Shown: positions 1-5,498 of the stretch, in pieces
Numbering within the stretch: the first letter of the stretch is position 1
How the letters are laid out: each line of letters opens with the position of its first letter
NCBI GenBank assembly: GCA_022739095.1
Contig: JAIJEI010000105.1
Span: 1 to 6,911, forward strand
Reading direction: 5' to 3'
DNA length: 6,911 bases
DNA from: Bifidobacterium sp.
GTDB taxonomy: Bacteria > Actinomycetota > Actinomycetes > Actinomycetales > Bifidobacteriaceae
The notes under the pieces: generated by a model
Databases searched by the model: none
What the model saw: only the letters and a program-made list of their open reading frames with translations
What the model was told of the DNA's origin: nothing
Position numbers and translations under genes: made by a program

Positions 1-504
1 CACCAAGGCGCGTGCAATGCCCACGCGCTGCCTCATGCCGCCGGACAGTTCCTTCGGATACGCCGATTCGAAGCCGTCCAGGCCGATCATGTCGATGGCC
101 TCCAGAGCCAGTTTGGTACGTTCTGCACGTGGTACGCCGCGCGCCTTCAGACCGAGTTCCACATTGTCTTGCACGGTGAGCCATGGCATTAGCGCGAAGG
201 TCTGGAACACGAGTGCGATGCCGGGATTTGGGCCTGTCAGCGCCTTGCCGCGATACTTGACCGTGCCGCTGGTCGGCTTGACCAGCCCGGCCAGCGCACG
301 CAGGAATGTGGACTTGCCGGCACCCGAACGGCCCAGAATGGCCACGATCTCGCCCTCGTGCAGGTTGAAGGAGATGTTGTCCAACACGGTGAGTTCGGTG
401 CCGTTGTCGGCCGTGAAGCGCTGGCCGACGTGCTGGGCTTCGATGATGGTGTTCTGCGGGCTCACCGCCCGCAGCGAACGAATGGTTTCCATTGCAACAG
501 TCAT
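1..504 (-). CDS. ABC importer ATPase, nitrate/sulfonate/taurine type (3' end cut by window edge)
   Basis: This is the ATP-hydrolysing subunit of an ABC importer, acting on the cytoplasmic face of the membrane with the permease encoded just upstream. Visible are 168 N-terminal residues. The Walker A motif GRSGAGKST is at residues 58-66, the Q-loop glutamine is Q101 in VFQTFALMPWLTV, and the ABC signature LSGGMRQRVGIARAL is at 153-167. Walker B, the D-loop and the H-switch lie beyond position 1. The Q-loop followed by MPWLTV resembles the TauB/SsuB/NrtD family, which supports an anion or small-organic-molecule importer, but the substrate cannot be read from this. The ATG at 504-502 is preceded by AAGGAG (516-511) with 6 nt spacing, and only 18 nt separate it from the permease stop, so the two genes are almost certainly cotranscribed. 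Family assignment is firm; substrate is unknown. Confidence 0.95.
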   Translation of the reverse strand, partial: MTVAMETIRSLRAVSPQNTIIEAQHVGQRFTADNGTELTVLDNISFNLHEGEIVAILGRSGAGKSTFLRALAGLVKPTSGTVKYRGKALTGPNPGIALVFQTFALMPWLTVQDNVELGLKARGVPRAERTKLALEAIDMIGLDGFESAYPKELSGGMRQRVGIARALV

Positions 505-522
505 ATTATTCTCCTTAAGTCT

Positions 523-2313
523 TTAGTTCAGTGCGAAACGGCGTTCGGCCATGCGCTGCAGCGGGTTCCAGAACAGGCGGTTGACGGCCACCACGAACAC
601 ACTCATCACGGCCACGCCGATGATGGTCTTCACGGTGTTGCCGCTTTCGGTGGCCTCGGCGATATACGCGCCCAAGCCGGAGGCGGTCAACGTATGCCGC
701 CCATAACTTACGATTTCCGAGACAATCGAGGCATTCCACGCCCCACCGGCCGCCGTAATGCCGCCCGTGACCCACGAGCCGAACACCGCCGGCAAAATCA
801 AATCGCGCCACCGCTGCCAGCGCTCCAGCTGGAAGCTGCGCGTCATCTCACGCAGATCGTCGGGAATCTGGCTGGCCCCGGCGATCACATTGAACAGGAT
901 GTACCACTGTGTGCCCAACGCCATCAGCAAAATACTGCCCCAGTTGATATCCACGCTGCATGCCACGAACCAGAGCGTGACGAACGGGAACGTGAAGTTC
1001 GAGGGGAAGCTGGCCAGCACCTGCACAATCGGCTGCATGAACCGCGAAACGCGCGGATTCATGCCGATCATCGCGCCAATCGGCACCCAAATCACCGAGC
1101 AGACGAGCGTAAGCAGCGCCACGCGCAGGAACGTCACCATGCCCAGCACGAACGCCTGCCCGAGCTCGCCGAACCCCGCATCGCGATGAATCACCAGCAT
1201 AAGCTGCGCCAGTCCGAACGCACACGCTGCCAGCACCAGTACTGTGAATGCCACGTAAAGCGCGCGGCTGCGTGCGGACTTCACGTCCGCCGCCCAACGT
1301 CCGCCGGTCCGGCCCAACGGGCGGGTCAGCGTGTCGAACAGGTCGCCGAGAGGCCTGAACAGCCAGGCCACCATCTCATCGATATGCGACTGACGGATGA
1401 TGGTCAGCACCACACTGGTCTTGCGCGCTGCCGACTCGCTTTGCGTAATGCGGAACTTCTCCGCCCACGCGGTTAACGGCTTCCACAGCAAGACGTCGAT
1501 AAGCAGCACCACCAGCACCATCGTTACGATGGCCCAGCAGATGGCCGCAAGATTTTCCTCGGCCGCCGCCTGCGCCACGAAGCTGCCGATGCCGGGCAGC
1601 GCATAGGTACGATTGTTCACCGAGATCATCTCGGAGGCGGTCAGGAAGAACCATCCGCCGCCCACGCTCATCATGCAATTCCACAGCAGCGGAATCATCG
1701 CGTTCGGCACGTCCAGTGTCCAGAATCGTTGCCAGCGTGTGAGTTGTAGTGAGCGGGCCGCCTCATCGAGGTCGCTTGGCTCGCTGGTCAGGGATCGGGT
1801 GAACGAGAACGCCATATTCCAGGCCTGGCTGGTGAAGATCGCGAAAATCGACGCGGCTTCCACGCCCAGCATCGAGCCGGGGAACAGCACCATCCAGATG
1901 GTGATGGTGGCCGAAAGAAAGCCCAGAATCGGTACCGACTGCAGAATGTCCAGCAGAGGAATCAGCACGCGGCTTAGGCGGCGGCAGCGCGCGGCCGCCG
2001 TGCCGTAGATGAACGTGAACACCAGCGAGAAGAACAGTGCCACGAACATACGGAACACCGAGCGCAGCGCGTAATACGGCAGGTCGGCGAGATTCGTACT
2101 GACTTGTGATGGCACGCCTTTTGGGCCGATCGGTTCGCCGATCGCCGGCAGAATCCAAGCGATCAGACCGAACAGCGCCAGGATACCGGCTACGACCAGT
2201 ACGTCGGAGGCCAGACGTACGGCGAATGGCTGGCGATCGGACGTGGCGGTGGAAGGGTTGCGGGCCGACGTATCTGGATGCGCGTCGACGCGATTGAATG
2301 AAAACATGGTCAT
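523..2313 (-). CDS. ABC importer permease with two fused membrane domains
   Basis: This membrane protein forms the translocation channel of the importer. With the chosen start it is 596 residues, about twice the usual 250-280 for a TauC/SsuC-like permease, and it is an internal duplication. Each half has several hydrophobic segments and ends in an EAA-type loop that docks on the ATPase: EAARSLQLTRWQRFW from about residue 184, and EMTRSFQLERWQRWR from about 489. The sequence after both loops is alignable (SLQLTRWQR.../SFQLERWQR..., LLWKPL.../LFWNPL...). One chain therefore probably replaces a permease dimer, as in the duplicated anion-transporter permeases (COG4986-like, named from family knowledge). 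The start at 2313 is preferred because AGGGAGGT (2328-2321) sits 7 nt upstream; the longer ATG start at 2334 would lie upstream of that site. No substrate-binding protein is visible in the window. The substrate is unknown. Confidence 0.93.
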   Translation of the reverse strand: MTMFSFNRVDAHPDTSARNPSTATSDRQPFAVRLASDVLVVAGILALFGLIAWILPAIGEPIGPKGVPSQVSTNLADLPYYALRSVFRMFVALFFSLVFTFIYGTAAARCRRLSRVLIPLLDILQSVPILGFLSATITIWMVLFPGSMLGVEAASIFAIFTSQAWNMAFSFTRSLTSEPSDLDEAARSLQLTRWQRFWTLDVPNAMIPLLWNCMMSVGGGWFFLTASEMISVNNRTYALPGIGSFVAQAAAEENLAAICWAIVTMVLVVLLIDVLLWKPLTAWAEKFRITQSESAARKTSVVLTIIRQSHIDEMVAWLFRPLGDLFDTLTRPLGRTGGRWAADVKSARSRALYVAFTVLVLAACAFGLAQLMLVIHRDAGFGELGQAFVLGMVTFLRVALLTLVCSVIWVPIGAMIGMNPRVSRFMQPIVQVLASFPSNFTFPFVTLWFVACSVDINWGSILLMALGTQWYILFNVIAGASQIPDDLREMTRSFQLERWQRWRDLILPAVFGSWVTGGITAAGGAWNASIVSEIVSYGRHTLTASGLGAYIAEATESGNTVKTIIGVAVMSVFVVAVNRLFWNPLQRMAERRFALN

Positions 2314-2325
2314 GGAAAAGACCTC

Positions 2326-2337
2326 CCTATGCATAGG
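2326..2337. promoter_or_regulatory. 12-bp perfect palindrome overlapping the permease ribosome binding site
   Basis: CCTATGCATAGG is an exact palindrome. Its left end overlaps AGGGAGGT, the Shine-Dalgarno sequence of the permease gene on the minus strand. A protein bound here, or pairing within the RNA, could affect translation or transcription of the importer operon. No binding family is recognised, so the operator role is inference. Confidence 0.35.
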
Positions 2338-2371
2338 AAAGACGAATTATGCAAGGGTTATCCAAGGAGCA

Positions 2372-2482
2372 CTACAGGCGAGAGCTCGACTTCCGGATAA
2401 CGAAATATAAGAAAACAAAGTCATCACCACCGCAACTATGACTGTTGCCGGCGGCGGAGCTACTGGAATAATCACCGTCCAT
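2372..2482 (-). CDS. Possible small ORF (36 aa) in the importer leader
   Basis: I do not recognise this product. The ATG at 2482-2480 is preceded by AAGGAGGTGA (2499-2490), a near-complete match to the 16S rRNA 3' end, with 7 nt between it and the start codon. This is the strongest ribosome binding site in the window. The 36-residue product is Ser/Gly-rich at first (SSSSAAGNSHSCGG) and ends with a hydrophobic stretch, FVFLYFVIRKSSS. The same frame is open back to an ATG at 2596, giving 74 residues with one plausible membrane segment (PPLLLVAWIPTMVLIW), but that start has no good ribosome binding site. It lies 58 nt upstream of the permease start on the same strand, so it could be a leader peptide, a small membrane protein made with the importer, or a remnant of a lost gene. 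Codon use is not diagnostic at this length. Confidence 0.35.
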   Translation of the reverse strand: MDGDYSSSSAAGNSHSCGGDDFVFLYFVIRKSSSRL

Positions 2483-2740
2483 CGGACTCTCACCTCCTTC
2501 AAGCCGTGCGCTGAAACGCCAGATCAATACCATCGTCGGTATCCATGCGACCAGCAGGAGGGGCGGAAAGTATTCGAATCCGCCGATTCGAGCCATCGTT
2601 CAAGCTTCAGCATCGCAGGGCGGGGGAATTGCGTTAGTTCATGCCTTGATCCGACAAGAACTGCTGACCTGCATGCAGTGTCTCCACTGTTAGCGGCAGC
2701 AACCCATATCCCTGCGGTAGCCTCGCCTACCGACGCTCCC

Positions 2741-2769
2741 AAGATAAAGCCCCTCGGCGAACCTGTCAA
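2741..2769 (-). promoter_or_regulatory. Promoter for the ABC importer operon (minus strand)
   Basis: On the minus strand a perfect -35 box TTGACA (2769-2764) is followed after exactly 17 bp by TATCTT (2746-2741), which matches four of six -10 positions. It points towards the permease and ATPase genes. It is the best housekeeping-type promoter match I found in the window. Transcription would start near 2735. Confidence 0.5.
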
Positions 2770-2831
2770 CTACGTCGCAGTGCCTTGGTGTTGGCATGCC
2801 ATCCGGCAGCCATTCTGTCCGCAATAATCCG

Positions 2832-2837
2832 TACAAT
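2832..2837 (+). promoter_or_regulatory. Candidate -10 box for rplS
   Basis: TACAAT matches five of six -10 positions and faces rplS. No good -35 box lies 16-18 bp upstream (the position reads about GCCATT). The nearby TTGACG at 2837-2842 has no -10 at the right distance. The call is weak and rests mainly on the need for a promoter here, because the gene to the left is divergent. Confidence 0.3.
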
Positions 2838-2844
2838 TGACGGT

Positions 2845-3049
2845 TGCTGTGTCGAGAAGTGGGCCGCCGCATAAGCCCACGTCTCCATGGGTCCAGTCCG
2901 AACGGCCGCAAGGCCTGACTTTTGGCGGATCGGCAGGCTTCCCAAGGGCAAACCCGAGGGATAACGAGAACAGGCCAACGCACGTGATGCGCAATCGCGT
3001 GGATGGCCCCAGATCTGTGGCTGATATGCGGCAGCACTGAAGGAAAACA
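2845..3049 (+). promoter_or_regulatory. Structured 5' leader of rplS
   Basis: About 200 nt separate the candidate -10 box from the rplS start, and no reading frame with a ribosome binding site fills it. There is a hairpin at 2854-2885 (GAGA and GTGGGC pairing with GCCCAC and TCTC, one mismatch, 10-nt loop). A second one at 2895-2920 has AGTC/GACT as outer stem and GGCC/GGCC as inner stem closed by the GNRA-type loop GCAA. Neither is followed by a T-run, so neither looks like a simple terminator. Ribosomal protein genes often have leaders bound by the protein itself; L19 leaders are known from low-GC Gram-positives. Equivalence to those is inference. Confidence 0.4.
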
Positions 3050-3415
3050 ATGGTTAACGCTGTTGAGGCTTTTGACGCCAAGCACATGAAGCCGGCCGAG
3101 GAAATCCCGGCCTTCCGTCCCGGCGACACCGTCGACGTGAACGTGAAGATCCAGGAAGGCAACAACTCCCGTATCCAGACCTTCACCGGCGTGGTGATCG
3201 CTCGTAAGGGCGCTGGCGTGCGTGAGACCTTCGTGGTCCGCAAGATCAGCTTCGGCACTGGTGTGGAGCGTCGCTTCCCGGTGCACTCCCCGTCCATCGA
3301 CTCCATCAAGCTCGTGCGTAAGGGCCGTGTGCGCCGCGCCAAGCTGTACTACCTGCGCGCTCTGCGCGGTAAGGCCGCTCGTATTGCCGAGCGCCGCGAC
3401 AACTCCGCTAAGTGA
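3050..3415 (+). CDS. rplS: Large ribosomal subunit protein bL19
   Basis: This is a structural protein of the 50S subunit at the interface with the 30S subunit. The 121-residue product has the family's usual length and conserved core. PAFRPGDTVDVNVKIQEG lies near residues 20-37, then RIQTFTGVVIARKGAGVRETFVVRKIS, then GVERRFPVHSPSIDSIKLVRKGRVRRAKLYYLRALRGKAARI in the second half. The ATG follows GAAGGA (3039-3044) with 5 nt spacing. It heads the rplS-lepB-rnhB order seen across Actinobacteria, but a strong terminator follows it, so it is probably expressed mostly on its own from the divergent region upstream. A structured leader precedes it and could carry feedback control. Nothing is truncated or unusual in the protein. 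The identification is secure. Confidence 0.98.
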   Translation: MVNAVEAFDAKHMKPAEEIPAFRPGDTVDVNVKIQEGNNSRIQTFTGVVIARKGAGVRETFVVRKISFGTGVERRFPVHSPSIDSIKLVRKGRVRRAKLYYLRALRGKAARIAERRDNSAK

Positions 3416-3476
3416 GTCGATTCGCGGGTGCAATCGTGAGCCTGATGATGCAGGTGCGCGAATAAACCGTGAAATT

Positions 3477-3517
3477 CAGCCCGAAACCGTTTCGGTTTCG
3501 GGCTGTTTTCGTATTTT
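3477..3517 (+). terminator. Intrinsic terminator after rplS
   Basis: A perfect 13-bp stem, CAGCCCGAAACCG (3477-3489) with CGGTTTCGGGCTG (3493-3505), closes a 3-nt loop TTT. It is followed by a T-rich run TTTTCGTATTTT (3506-3517). It lies 61 nt after the rplS stop and separates high-level rplS transcription from lepB. Confidence 0.95.
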
Positions 3518-3522
3518 CCACG

Positions 3523-3528
3523 TATGAT
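3523..3528 (+). promoter_or_regulatory. Candidate -10 box for lepB
   Basis: TATGAT matches five of six -10 positions. It lies just after the rplS terminator and 53 nt before the lepB start. The expected -35 position falls inside the terminator's right arm (GGGCTG) and is not consensus. A new promoter is needed here if the terminator is efficient. An imperfect GC-rich palindrome (3533-3546) lies in the presumed start region. Confidence 0.35.
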
Positions 3529-3581
3529 GGACGGGCGCCGGCACCCCTCATATCCGGCAGCATGAATCGCGAGGAGATGGT

Positions 3582-4427
3582 ATGCAGGACGATCAGGATA
3601 ACGGCGAATTCCCGATTTCCGACAATCAGGAGAGCAATCAGACCTCGTATGATGACGAGGCCGGTGCCCGCGATTCCCGCACGTTCCAAGTCGCCGACCA
3701 CGGCATCGCCCTGTCCCCGGTTCCCCCGGCACCGGCGCGCCCGGCGCACGCCGCTTCTTCCGCTGGCGCGGGTGCGAATGCCGCGGCGGCATCATCGTCA
3801 GATGATGACCACTTCACCCTACGCGACTTTTTCCTGTGGTGCGGCGTTCCCGTGCTTATCGTGCTGCTGATCCGCATTTTCGCCGTCGGCTTTTACGAGA
3901 TTCCTTCGCGCTCGATGATGGACACCATGGTGCCCGGCGATCGCGTGGCCACCAGCAAGCTGACCCCCAAGATCTTCGATCTGCAGCGCGGCGACGTCGT
4001 GGTATTCAAAGATCCCAACAACTGGCTGAACGAGGAGCAGAGCAGCGCTCCCGGTGGCGGCTACCTCATCAAGCGACTGATCGGCCTGCCCGGTGACGTG
4101 GTCGAATGCAAGGGCGCGGGACAGCCGGTGACCGTCAACGGCGTGGCCATCAATGAGACCTCCTATATTCGCCCCGGCGTGGACCCGAGCGCCTTCCCGT
4201 TCTCGGTGACCGTGACCGAGGACCACGTGTTCGTCATGGGCGACAATCGCGCCAATTCAGCCGACTCCCGCTACCATCAGGACGACGGCGATCTCGGCTT
4301 GGTTCCCATCTCCGATGTGGTCGGAGTCGGAATCGCGAAATACTGGCCGCTTGACCGGCTTGGTGCGATTGATGACCACCACGAAGTCTTCAAGGACGTG
4401 CCTGACGCTTCCGGCTCGGCCTCCTGA
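3582..4427 (+). CDS. lepB: Signal peptidase I
   Basis: This membrane-anchored protease (family S26) removes signal peptides from exported proteins on the outer face of the membrane. The 281-residue product has a long N-terminal tail of about 80 residues, first acidic and polar, then Pro/Ala-rich (about 47-71). One membrane segment follows (about 84-104). The catalytic serine is S111 in IPSRSMMDTM, and the general-base lysine is K164 in YLIKRLIGLPGD. The box VFVMGDNRANSADSR (216-230) completes the fold. The residue two after the serine-methionine pair, commonly proline (SMxPT), is aspartate here (D114). The ATG follows GAGGAG (3571-3576) with 5 nt spacing. It is downstream of rplS across a terminator and 117 nt before rnhB. 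A single anchor with a long cytoplasmic tail implies N-in, C-out topology. The function is secure. Confidence 0.97.
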   Translation: MQDDQDNGEFPISDNQESNQTSYDDEAGARDSRTFQVADHGIALSPVPPAPARPAHAASSAGAGANAAAASSSDDDHFTLRDFFLWCGVPVLIVLLIRIFAVGFYEIPSRSMMDTMVPGDRVATSKLTPKIFDLQRGDVVVFKDPNNWLNEEQSSAPGGGYLIKRLIGLPGDVVECKGAGQPVTVNGVAINETSYIRPGVDPSAFPFSVTVTEDHVFVMGDNRANSADSRYHQDDGDLGLVPISDVVGVGIAKYWPLDRLGAIDDHHEVFKDVPDASGSAS

Positions 4428-4540
4428 ATCTTTTTGAACCGTGTGAGTCTTTGAACTGATTGAGTTCCGGGCCGTCTGAATCCTGAACCATATGAATCTT
4501 GGACCGTCTGAATCCTAACCATTGTGAGACGATGGGAGCC
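4425..4540 (+). repeat. Degenerate 16-bp tandem repeat filling the lepB-rnhB gap
   Basis: Seven units begin at 4425, 4444, 4461, 4477, 4493, 4509 and 4525. The first two are 19 and 17 bp; the rest are exactly 16 bp. The rough consensus is TGAATCCTGAACCGTC: TGAATC is exact in units 1, 4, 5 and 6, TGAGTC/TGAGTT/TGAGAC occur in the others, and a GAACC or GGACCGT half follows in most. A 32-bp higher-order repeat is also visible (CCGTCTGAATCCT at 4472 and again at 4504). The first unit includes the lepB stop codon and the last includes the rnhB ribosome binding site. A 16-bp period rules out an in-frame coding repeat. No function is recognised. Confidence 0.75.
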
Positions 4541-4544
4541 GCGC

Positions 4545-5372
4545 ATGATTACCCCGACACTTGACTTGGAACGCAGCCTTGCCGCTCAAGGCTATGACCT
4601 TATTACTGGATTCGATGAAGTCGGCCGCGGCGCGCTCGCCGGCCCGGTGATGGTCGGGTGCGCCGCCATTTGGGCCCGTGATCTGGCACCGTTGGATGGC
4701 GATGATGCCGTCGAACTGTCCGGTCGGACCTACCTCGGCGTGCCGGACGGCGTGGCCGACTCCAAAATGCTCACCGAGCACCGGCGCGAAGCCATTTTCG
4801 ACGAATTGCGCGACTGGTGCGCGGCCTACGCCATAGGCCAGGCCAGCAACACCGAGATCGACGAATGGGGCATCACCTACGCGCTTGGCGTGGCCGCGTT
4901 GCGTGCGCTCAGTCAAGTCGAACGCGAACTTGGGTTTCGGCTTGGAGGGCCATTGCCGGTAAAAAAGGCTTCGGGGGAGATTGTGAAAGGTCGTCCGGGA
5001 GACTCCGTAGGGGAATCCATTGGAAATTGTGGGGGAAGCGTTCGCGCTCTGCCCAAAGTCGCCGGAATTCTCGACGGGCCGAGCGATTACATCACCAAGG
5101 CGCTCAACACGTTCGACGCGCCGGACGTGCCGATTCCAGCCGATATAACGACCAAAGTCAAAGGCGACCAGCATTGCGCCACCGTCGCCACCGCAGCGGT
5201 CATCGCCAAAGTGACCCGAGACCGGCTGATGGTCGACCTCGCGCAAAGCAACCCACGCTACGCCGCCTACGAATGGGCTCATAACAAGGGTTATGGTTCC
5301 GCCGCACACCGTACCGCCATCGCCGAACACGGGCCGACTCCGCTCCATCGTGTCTCATGGCACCTGGCCTGA
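4545..5372 (+). CDS. rnhB: Ribonuclease HII
   Basis: This enzyme cuts RNA in RNA-DNA hybrids and removes single ribonucleotides misincorporated in DNA. The 275-residue product shows the four-acid active site: D24 and E25 in GFDEVGRGALAGPV, D177 in ILDG, and D226 in IAKVTRD. The conserved DSK (72-74) and NKGYGS (247-252) are also present. It is longer than E. coli RnhB (198 aa). One extra stretch lies before DSK (about 46-70), and another of about 43 residues (130-172), Gly-rich with many charged residues, lies just before the catalytic LDG. The ATG at 4545 is preferred because TGGGAG (4533-4538) lies 6 nt upstream; an in-frame GTG at 4524 would add 7 residues but has no comparable site. It follows lepB as in other Actinobacteria (for example M. 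tuberculosis). A 16-bp repeat array fills the gap between the two genes. Confidence 0.96.
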   Translation: MITPTLDLERSLAAQGYDLITGFDEVGRGALAGPVMVGCAAIWARDLAPLDGDDAVELSGRTYLGVPDGVADSKMLTEHRREAIFDELRDWCAAYAIGQASNTEIDEWGITYALGVAALRALSQVERELGFRLGGPLPVKKASGEIVKGRPGDSVGESIGNCGGSVRALPKVAGILDGPSDYITKALNTFDAPDVPIPADITTKVKGDQHCATVATAAVIAKVTRDRLMVDLAQSNPRYAAYEWAHNKGYGSAAHRTAIAEHGPTPLHRVSWHLA

Positions 5373-5390
5373 GCCGCGTGCGACACGACA

Positions 5391-5406
5391 GTGTGAGCGC
5401 TAACGC
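5391..5406. promoter_or_regulatory. Operator-like palindrome upstream of the lacI-family gene
   Basis: GTGTGAGC/GCTAACGC is a palindrome with six of eight half-site matches centred on AGCGCT, the style of LacI-family operators (central CG). It lies about 95 bp before the regulator's start, where autoregulation is common in this family. A second partial copy, GCGCTAA, recurs 25 bp downstream at 5422-5428. Binding by this regulator is inference. Confidence 0.45.
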
Positions 5407-5498
5407 AAAACTGTTGTGGACGCGCTAAAGTCAGTATTGATTAAGGTACAAGATTGGCTGTGCACGGATGCCGGCCGCCAGCGGGGAGGTTAGACAGT

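Larger units (their letters stand above)
2314..2734 (-). promoter_or_regulatory. Long 5' leader of the ABC importer operon
   Basis: If transcription starts from the minus-strand promoter at 2741-2769, about 420 nt are transcribed before the permease ATG. Visible structure, in order of transcription, is as follows. A 6-bp hairpin lies at 2732-2715 (CGGTAG/CTACCG, 6-nt loop), right at the expected start. A 5-bp hairpin lies at 2689-2676 (CAGTG/CACTG), and a palindrome CTGCATGCAG at 2678-2669. A 7-bp hairpin lies at 2591-2574 (TCGAATC/GATTCGA around 4 nt). Then come a short reading frame with a strong Shine-Dalgarno sequence (2482-2372) and the 12-bp palindrome at the permease RBS. A CCTCCT stretch (2561-2556) is complementary to the AGGAGG of the short frame's ribosome binding site (2498-2493). 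No known riboswitch class is satisfied. The rest of this gene-free stretch shows nothing I can name. Confidence 0.4.

Noticed and set aside
358..1476. 372-codon open frame on the plus strand
   Set aside because: It lies antisense to the permease; the His/Arg/Gln-rich composition is typical of reverse frames in GC-rich genes, and no ribosome binding site or family is visible.
2483..2494. Minus-strand GGTGAGAGTCCG, resembling a piece of FMN or cobalamin riboswitches
   Set aside because: None of the other conserved blocks of either class is found nearby, and the stretch is explained by the small ORF's ribosome binding site.
2509..2525. Minus-strand GATCTGG...CAGCG, resembling part of the thiamine pyrophosphate riboswitch
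   Set aside because: The CTGAGA element and the rest of the conserved core are missing; chance likeness.
2571..2594. TTCGAATC...GATTCGAGCCA looking like a tRNA T-arm and 3' end
   Set aside because: No acceptor, D-arm or anticodon arm can be folded around it; it is a simple inverted repeat.
2438..2827. 129-codon open frame on the plus strand in the divergent region
   Set aside because: There is no Shine-Dalgarno sequence, the composition is irregular, and it runs against the better supported importer leader and promoter on the other strand.
2690..3433. 247-codon open frame on the minus strand
   Set aside because: Much of it is antisense to rplS and its leader; it has no coherent protein features.
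4515..5348. 277-codon open frame on the minus strand
   Set aside because: It is the reverse of rnhB, whose active-site motifs are all present on the plus strand.
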